Source: Oscillospiraceae bacterium
GTDB lineage: Bacteria > Bacillota > Clostridia > Oscillospirales > Oscillospiraceae
Length of the DNA stretch: 8,553 nt
Assembly: GCA_020025375.1 (NCBI GenBank)
Contig: JAHHSF010000049.1
Coordinates: forward strand, 1-8,553
Direction of reading: 5' to 3'
The notes beneath the pieces are model-generated. The model saw only the letters and a list, made by a program, of their open reading frames with translations. It was not told the origin of the DNA and did no database searches. Each line of letters starts with the position of its first letter. The first letter of the stretch is position 1. Both the position numbers and the translations under genes were made by a program. Shown one piece after another: positions 4,588-8,553 of the stretch.

Positions 4588-6207
4588 GTGAAAAAAAGAG
4601 GAAAACGCTGCCTTGCCATGGCCCTCTGCCTGGGGATGGTGCTGACGTCTGTTCCGGCCAGGGCGGCCACGGTGGGGGAGACCATTGGTATAGGGCTGTA
4701 TTACGGCGAAACCGCCATGCCTAGCGCCAATCTGGAAAATGAGATAGGGTCGGGCTACTATATGGGTTACATCGACGAGGCCGGGGCCTTTTTCTCGGTG
4801 GCCTATACGGGTAAGACCAAGATTTCTATGCTCAAGACCCAAAATATGTATTTAAAGGACGGAAAATATTCCGACGAGAAATCTGATGGAGCGGCTGTCA
4901 TTGGATGTTTTCATCTCCAGGTGGGGGCGGGATACGCCAGCTATGAAGAGGCCTTGACTGCCGCCGCCCAGTATCCCGGTGCCTTTCCGGCCTGGGTGAA
5001 TGGGATCTACTCGGTCCGCATGGGGTCTTACGCCACCCGGGCCGCCGCCGAGGAGGCCAAGGCGGCCTCTCCCATCTATGTGGATGTGGCCGAGACCAGC
5101 GCCTACGGCATCAACGTCCTGGAGACCAAGACCGACGCCATCCTGTTTCAGTTTGACGGAGGAGAGAGGATGCCCTTCGTGGTCCAGCCCGGCCTGGACG
5201 AGAGTGTGAAAGCGGCTACCTGGTTCAAGGGCAACCGCTACTACGGCCGCTTCCGCTATGAACGGCGGGATGGGAACGACCTTACCGTCACCAACCTCAT
5301 TGAAATGGACGACTATATCAACTGCGTCATTTCTCAGGAAATGAGCGAGGGCTGGCCTTTGGAGGCCTTGAAGGCTCAGGCGGTCTGCGCCCGGACCTAC
5401 GCTGAAAGTTGCCGGAGCAAGCACAAGAAAGACGGCTTTGACCTCTGCGCCACCGTTCACTGTCAGGCTTACCCCGGTATGGGACGAACGGGAGAGAACA
5501 CCGCCGCCGCCGCACTGGGGACTTCAGGCCTCCACGCCTGGTATGGGGGAGAGTTGGCTGAGACCGTCTATTTTTCCTCGGATGGTGGAGCTACCGAGAA
5601 CTCGGAAAACGTGTGGTCCAAGGCCATCCCCTATCTCCGGGGAAAGACCGACCCCTACGAGGCCGCAGTGGCCGACAAGATTCCCAACTACCACTGGAGT
5701 AAATCCTTCACCAAGGCCGAGCTGGCGGAGCTTCTGCGATCCAAGGGATATCAGTGCGGCGACATCGTGGATTTTCGGGTCTCTGCCTTTTCCGACAACG
5801 GAAACGCGCACACCATCACCTTTACCGATAGTGCCGGGAAGCATTACTCCTTTTCCAAGGAGAAGGCAAAGCTCCTGCTGGGCCTGCGCTCTATGCGTTA
5901 TTCGGTGTCCGGCGGCGGGCAATACTATGTGGATGACGGAGGAGCGGCCCTGGGAAGCATGAATGGGGCTTATGCCATCGGAGCGAATGGAACCGTCGCC
6001 CAGGTGGGGACCGGCTCCATGCCCTATATCATCACCGCCGGCGGTACGGAACAGCTGGCGGTGGCTGGGGACAGCTTTACCGTCACCGGTACCGGCTGGG
6101 GGCACAACGTAGGCATGAGCCAGTGGGGTGCTTATGCCATGGCTACCCAGGGGAAAAGCTTTGAAGAAATTTTAAAATTTTATTATACCGGCATTGAATT
6201 GCACTAA
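4588..6207 (+). CDS. Secreted SPOR-like / SpoIID-LytB domain protein, probable peptidoglycan lytic transglycosylase
   Basis: The 539-residue protein begins with a signal peptide: a KKRGKR charged start, a hydrophobic core at about 9-22, and a probable cut after ARA (26). Two SPOR-like half-repeats follow at about 103-165 (HLQVGAGYASYEEA and YSVRMGSYATRAAAEEA). The SpoIID/LytB domain runs from about 230 to 539. It includes MDDYINCVISQEM with the probable catalytic Glu E251, WPLEALKAQAVCARTY, CQAYPG, FSSDGGATENSENVW, LGLRS, and the C-terminal GWGHNVGMSQWGAYAM. SpoIID enzymes cut glycan strands stripped of stem peptides, and SPOR domains bind such strands, so self-targeting to denuded glycan is a reasonable inference. 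GTG 4588 has AGGAG at 4576-4580. QueA starts 12 bases after its stop. It is longer than classical SpoIID (about 340 residues), and its promoter looks housekeeping, so a vegetative or germination role is as likely as engulfment. Confidence 0.88.
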   Translation: MKKRGKRCLAMALCLGMVLTSVPARAATVGETIGIGLYYGETAMPSANLENEIGSGYYMGYIDEAGAFFSVAYTGKTKISMLKTQNMYLKDGKYSDEKSDGAAVIGCFHLQVGAGYASYEEALTAAAQYPGAFPAWVNGIYSVRMGSYATRAAAEEAKAASPIYVDVAETSAYGINVLETKTDAILFQFDGGERMPFVVQPGLDESVKAATWFKGNRYYGRFRYERRDGNDLTVTNLIEMDDYINCVISQEMSEGWPLEALKAQAVCARTYAESCRSKHKKDGFDLCATVHCQAYPGMGRTGENTAAAALGTSGLHAWYGGELAETVYFSSDGGATENSENVWSKAIPYLRGKTDPYEAAVADKIPNYHWSKSFTKAELAELLRSKGYQCGDIVDFRVSAFSDNGNAHTITFTDSAGKHYSFSKEKAKLLLGLRSMRYSVSGGGQYYVDDGGAALGSMNGAYAIGANGTVAQVGTGSMPYIITAGGTEQLAVAGDSFTVTGTGWGHNVGMSQWGAYAMATQGKSFEEILKFYYTGIELH

Positions 6208-6219
6208 GGAAGGAAAAAC

Positions 6220-7251
6220 ATGCTGAAAACCTCGGATTACTACTACGACCTCCCCCAGGAGCTGATTGCCCAGACACCTCTGGAGCGGCGGGATGGCTCC
6301 CGCCTCATGACCCTGAATAAAGAAACCGGCGAGGTGGGCCACCACCATTTTTACGATCTGCCCATCTTTCTGAAGCCCGGCGACTGTCTGGTGATGAACG
6401 ATTCCCGTGTCCTGCCTGCCCGCCTTATTGGCCACCGGGAAACCGGCGGGGCCTGCGAGGTCCTGCTCCTGGTGGACAAGGGAAACGATACCTGGGAGTG
6501 CCTGGTGCGCCCCGGCCGCAAGTTGCGGGAGGGAGCCAAGGTCATTTTCGGCGATGGGGAGCTTACCGCTGAGATTGCTGAGGTCCTGCCCGGCGGCAAC
6601 CGTTTGGTGAGATTCCACTACCAGGGCATTTTCCTGGAGGTCCTGGAACGGTTGGGCCAGATGCCCCTGCCTCCCTACATCAAGGAGAAGCTGGAAAACC
6701 AGGAGCGGTATCAGACCGTTTACTCCCGTGAGGTGGGTTCGGCCGCCGCCCCCACTGCAGGCCTTCACTTTACAAAGGAGCTGTTGGCCCAAATCGAGGC
6801 TATGGGGGTCAAACTCTGCTACGTCACCCTCCACGTGGGGCTGGGCACCTTCCGGCCTGTAAAGGAAGAGGACCTGACACACCATGATATGCATAGTGAA
6901 TACTGCGTCATTTCCCAGGAGACCGCCGACGTGATCAACGAAACGAAACGAAACGGCGGTCGGGTCATCTGCATCGGGACCACCTCCTGCCGAACCATCG
7001 AGAGCTGGGCTAAGGAGGACGGTACCATGGAGGCCGCCTCCGGTTGGACAAACATTTTCATCTATCCCGGCTACAAGTTCAAGGTGCTGGATTGTCTGGT
7101 GACAAACTTCCACCTGCCGGAGAGCACCCTGGTGATGCTGGTCTCCGCCCTGGCGGGTCGGGAGCATATCCTGAACGCCTACCAGCAGGCGGTAGAGGCG
7201 AAGTACCGCTTCTTTTCCTTCGGGGATGCGATGTTTATCTATAGCGACTGA
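6220..7251 (+). CDS. queA: S-adenosylmethionine:tRNA ribosyltransferase-isomerase
   Basis: QueA moves the ribosyl group of S-adenosylmethionine onto preQ1 already inserted in tRNA and isomerises it to epoxyqueuosine, the penultimate step of queuosine synthesis. It acts in the cytoplasm on position 34 of tRNA-Tyr, -His, -Asn and -Asp. Family signatures run in order along the 343 residues: DYYYDLPQELIAQTP near the N-terminus, NDSRVLPARL, PLPPYI, AAPTAGLHFT, TLHVGLGTFRPV, GTTSCRTIE, and the C-terminal LPESTLVMLVSALAG and YRFFSFGDAMFI. Length is normal. ATG 6220 has AAGGAAGGA at 6206-6214, overlapping the stop of the spoIID-like gene, so the two are almost certainly on one message. Tgt follows after 52 bases without a convincing terminator. 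Confidence 0.98.
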   Translation: MLKTSDYYYDLPQELIAQTPLERRDGSRLMTLNKETGEVGHHHFYDLPIFLKPGDCLVMNDSRVLPARLIGHRETGGACEVLLLVDKGNDTWECLVRPGRKLREGAKVIFGDGELTAEIAEVLPGGNRLVRFHYQGIFLEVLERLGQMPLPPYIKEKLENQERYQTVYSREVGSAAAPTAGLHFTKELLAQIEAMGVKLCYVTLHVGLGTFRPVKEEDLTHHDMHSEYCVISQETADVINETKRNGGRVICIGTTSCRTIESWAKEDGTMEAASGWTNIFIYPGYKFKVLDCLVTNFHLPESTLVMLVSALAGREHILNAYQQAVEAKYRFFSFGDAMFIYSD

Positions 7252-7303
7252 ACCGTCGCCAACAGGCGAAGCGCGAAGGAAGTAACAAATAGAAGGAGTA
7301 TCT

Positions 7304-8437
7304 ATGTTTAAAGTATTGAAGACCGAAGGCCGGGCCCGTCGGGGCCATTTTACCTGTGCCCACGGTGAAGTCCAGACCCCTGTTTTCATGAACGTGGGCA
7401 CCCAAGGGGCCATCAAAGGGGCGGTGTCCGCCTTTGATTTGAAGGACATCGGCTGTCAGGTAGAGCTGTCTAACACCTACCACCTCCACCTTCGTCCCGG
7501 CGACCAGGTAGTCAAGGAGCTGGGAGGCTTGCACAAGTTCATGCGCTGGGACGGCCCTATGCTCACCGACTCCGGTGGGTTCCAGGTGTTTTCCCTCTCC
7601 GGCTTGCGAAAAATCAAAGAGGAAGGGGTCACCTTTGCCTCCCATCTGGATGGCCGCCGCATTTTTATGGGGCCTGAGGAGAGCATGACCATTCAGGCCA
7701 ATCTGGGGGCAGACATCGCTATGGCCTTTGACGAGTGTGTGGAGAACCCGGCCAAATACGACTACGCCAAGGCCTCCTGTGAGCGGACCCTCCGTTGGCT
7801 GGACCGCTGTATCGAGGAACATAAGCGGCAGAAGAGCCTGCCCGACGCGGTGAACCCCAACCAGATGCTCTTCGGCATCAATCAGGGTGCCACCTTCCCC
7901 GATCTGCGGGCTTGGCACATGGCGGAGACTGCCAAGCGGGATTACTGCGACGGCTTTGCCATCGGCGGCCTGGCGGTAGGGGAGGAGACCCAGGTGATGT
8001 ATGACATCATCGACGTGGTGGAGCCCCTTATGCCGAAGGACAAGCCTCGTTACCTGATGGGCGTTGGCACCCCCTCCAACATCATTGAGGCAGTGGCCCG
8101 CGGCGTGGACTTCTTCGATTGCGTGATGCCCGCCCGGAATGCCCGCCACGCTAAGCTCTACACCTGGGAGGGTGCCGTCAACATCAAGAACGAAAAGTAT
8201 AAGCTGGATGACCGACCGGTGGACCCCACCTGCGATTGCCCTCTCTGCAAGAATTTCTCCCGGGCCTATCTGCGGCACCTCTTCGCCGCCGATGAGATGC
8301 TGGCCATGCGCCTGGCCGTCCTGCACAATTTGGCCTTTTACAACGAGTTGATGGCACGCATCCGCCAGGCTCTGGATGGGGAGTGCTTTGCCCAGTTCCG
8401 GGCCGAGTACAGCGAAAAATTGAGCCGGCGTATCTAA
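7304..8437 (+). CDS. tgt: Queuine/preQ1 tRNA-guanine transglycosylase
   Basis: Tgt exchanges guanine 34 of GUN-anticodon tRNAs for preQ1, producing the substrate of QueA. The TIM-barrel enzyme shows the general acid/base D89 (TDSGGFQVFS), the DEC motif at 143-145 contacting the base, GGLAVGE (221-227), the nucleophile D272 in FDCVMPARNARH, and the structural zinc site C310-x-C312-xx-C315 with H341. At 377 residues it has the normal bacterial length. The valine in GGLAVGE and the neighbouring queA argue for preQ1 insertion rather than queuine salvage, which is an inference. ATG 7304 has AAGGAG at 7293-7298, with a 5-base gap. It is probably cotranscribed with queA. The genes for preQ1 synthesis (queD, queE, queC, queF) and for epoxyqueuosine reduction (queG or queH) are not in the window. 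Confidence 0.98.
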   Translation: MFKVLKTEGRARRGHFTCAHGEVQTPVFMNVGTQGAIKGAVSAFDLKDIGCQVELSNTYHLHLRPGDQVVKELGGLHKFMRWDGPMLTDSGGFQVFSLSGLRKIKEEGVTFASHLDGRRIFMGPEESMTIQANLGADIAMAFDECVENPAKYDYAKASCERTLRWLDRCIEEHKRQKSLPDAVNPNQMLFGINQGATFPDLRAWHMAETAKRDYCDGFAIGGLAVGEETQVMYDIIDVVEPLMPKDKPRYLMGVGTPSNIIEAVARGVDFFDCVMPARNARHAKLYTWEGAVNIKNEKYKLDDRPVDPTCDCPLCKNFSRAYLRHLFAADEMLAMRLAVLHNLAFYNELMARIRQALDGECFAQFRAEYSEKLSRRI

Positions 8438-8461
8438 GCTTCGGCAAATTTAAAAAAGGGC

Positions 8462-8490
8462 TTGTCTTTTGGCAGAAAACCCAGTATAAT
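8462..8490 (+). promoter_or_regulatory. Promoter upstream of the probable yajC gene
   Basis: TTGTCT (8462-8467) and a perfect TATAAT (8485-8490) are separated by 17 bp, predicting a start near 8497, about 33 bases before TTG 8530. No strong terminator follows tgt at 8437, so the next gene may be read both from this promoter and from the upstream operon. Confidence 0.75.
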
Positions 8491-8529
8491 ATGTCTCGAT
8501 TGTCAAATACAACTATGGAGGGAATTACC

Positions 8530-8553
8530 TTGGATCCTACGATTATTATGATT
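8530..8553 (+). CDS. yajC: Start of a further gene, probably preprotein translocase subunit YajC (3' end outside window)
   Basis: TTG at 8530 has GGAGGG (8517-8522) 7 bases upstream and opens a frame with eight visible codons, MDPTIIMI. The hydrophobic start agrees with the single N-terminal membrane segment of YajC, the small accessory subunit of the SecDF-YajC complex. Gene order supports this, because queA-tgt-yajC-secD-secF is a widespread arrangement. With eight residues, identity rests on context; the presence of a translated frame is better supported than its name. Confidence 0.55.

Noticed and set aside
7256..7269. Hairpin TCGCC-AACA-GGCGA between queA and tgt as a terminator
   Set aside because: The stem is only 5 bp and no T-tract follows. 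It is more likely incidental, and read-through from queA to tgt is expected.
8438..8461. Terminator after tgt
   Set aside because: The region is A-rich but has no GC stem followed by T residues, so I do not annotate termination here even though a new promoter follows.
1..8553. Mobile element, phage remnant, CRISPR array or novel multi-gene system
   Set aside because: All genes belong to recognised housekeeping or cell-wall families, spacing is compact, and no terminal repeats, spaced repeats, transposase or integrase motifs are visible on either strand.

Overview
The window reads as a chromosomal housekeeping segment from a fairly GC-rich, low-complexity-free Gram-positive anaerobe. A clostridial lineage is likely, and the Oscillospiraceae are my best guess. 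The clues are a complete T-box leader in front of tyrS, purine-rich AGGAGG ribosome binding sites, frequent GTG/TTG starts, a SpoIID/LytB-family protein, an archaeal/fungal-type Asd, and the queA-tgt-(yajC) order. This assignment is inference from gene content. I see no phage, transposon, CRISPR array, integron, rRNA or tRNA gene, and no obvious undescribed defence or biosynthetic system.

Layout. (1) Positions 2-583, plus strand: the 3' third of recN, whose 5' part lies outside the window. (2) 664-2382, plus strand: a consensus sigma-A-type promoter, a tyrosine T-box riboswitch with readable specifier, antiterminator and terminator, then tyrS and a strong terminator that also separates it from the convergent genes. 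(3) 4386-2393, minus strand: asd and dapA in a tight operon, forming the two steps that take aspartyl phosphate into the lysine/diaminopimelate branch. (4) 4387-4587: a short divergent intergenic region in which candidate promoters for asd and for the spoIID-like gene face each other and overlap. An inverted repeat sits on top of them and would be a terminator-like hairpin in the asd leader RNA. (5) 4588-8437, plus strand: a secreted SPOR-like/SpoIID-LytB cell-wall protein, queA and tgt, closely spaced and probably cotranscribed. (6) 8462-8553: a separate promoter and the first eight codons of a further gene, probably yajC.

How the genes work together. TyrS charges tRNA-Tyr, and its own leader senses uncharged tRNA-Tyr. 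Tgt and QueA carry out consecutive steps of queuosine modification at position 34 of GUN-anticodon tRNAs, which include tRNA-Tyr. Asd and DapA feed diaminopimelate for peptidoglycan, and the divergent SpoIID-like protein is predicted to act on peptidoglycan, so the shared intergenic region separates a wall-precursor operon from a wall-remodelling gene. The points most worth a second look are the face-to-face promoters with their dyad, the SPOR-SpoIID architecture, and small details of the T-box.
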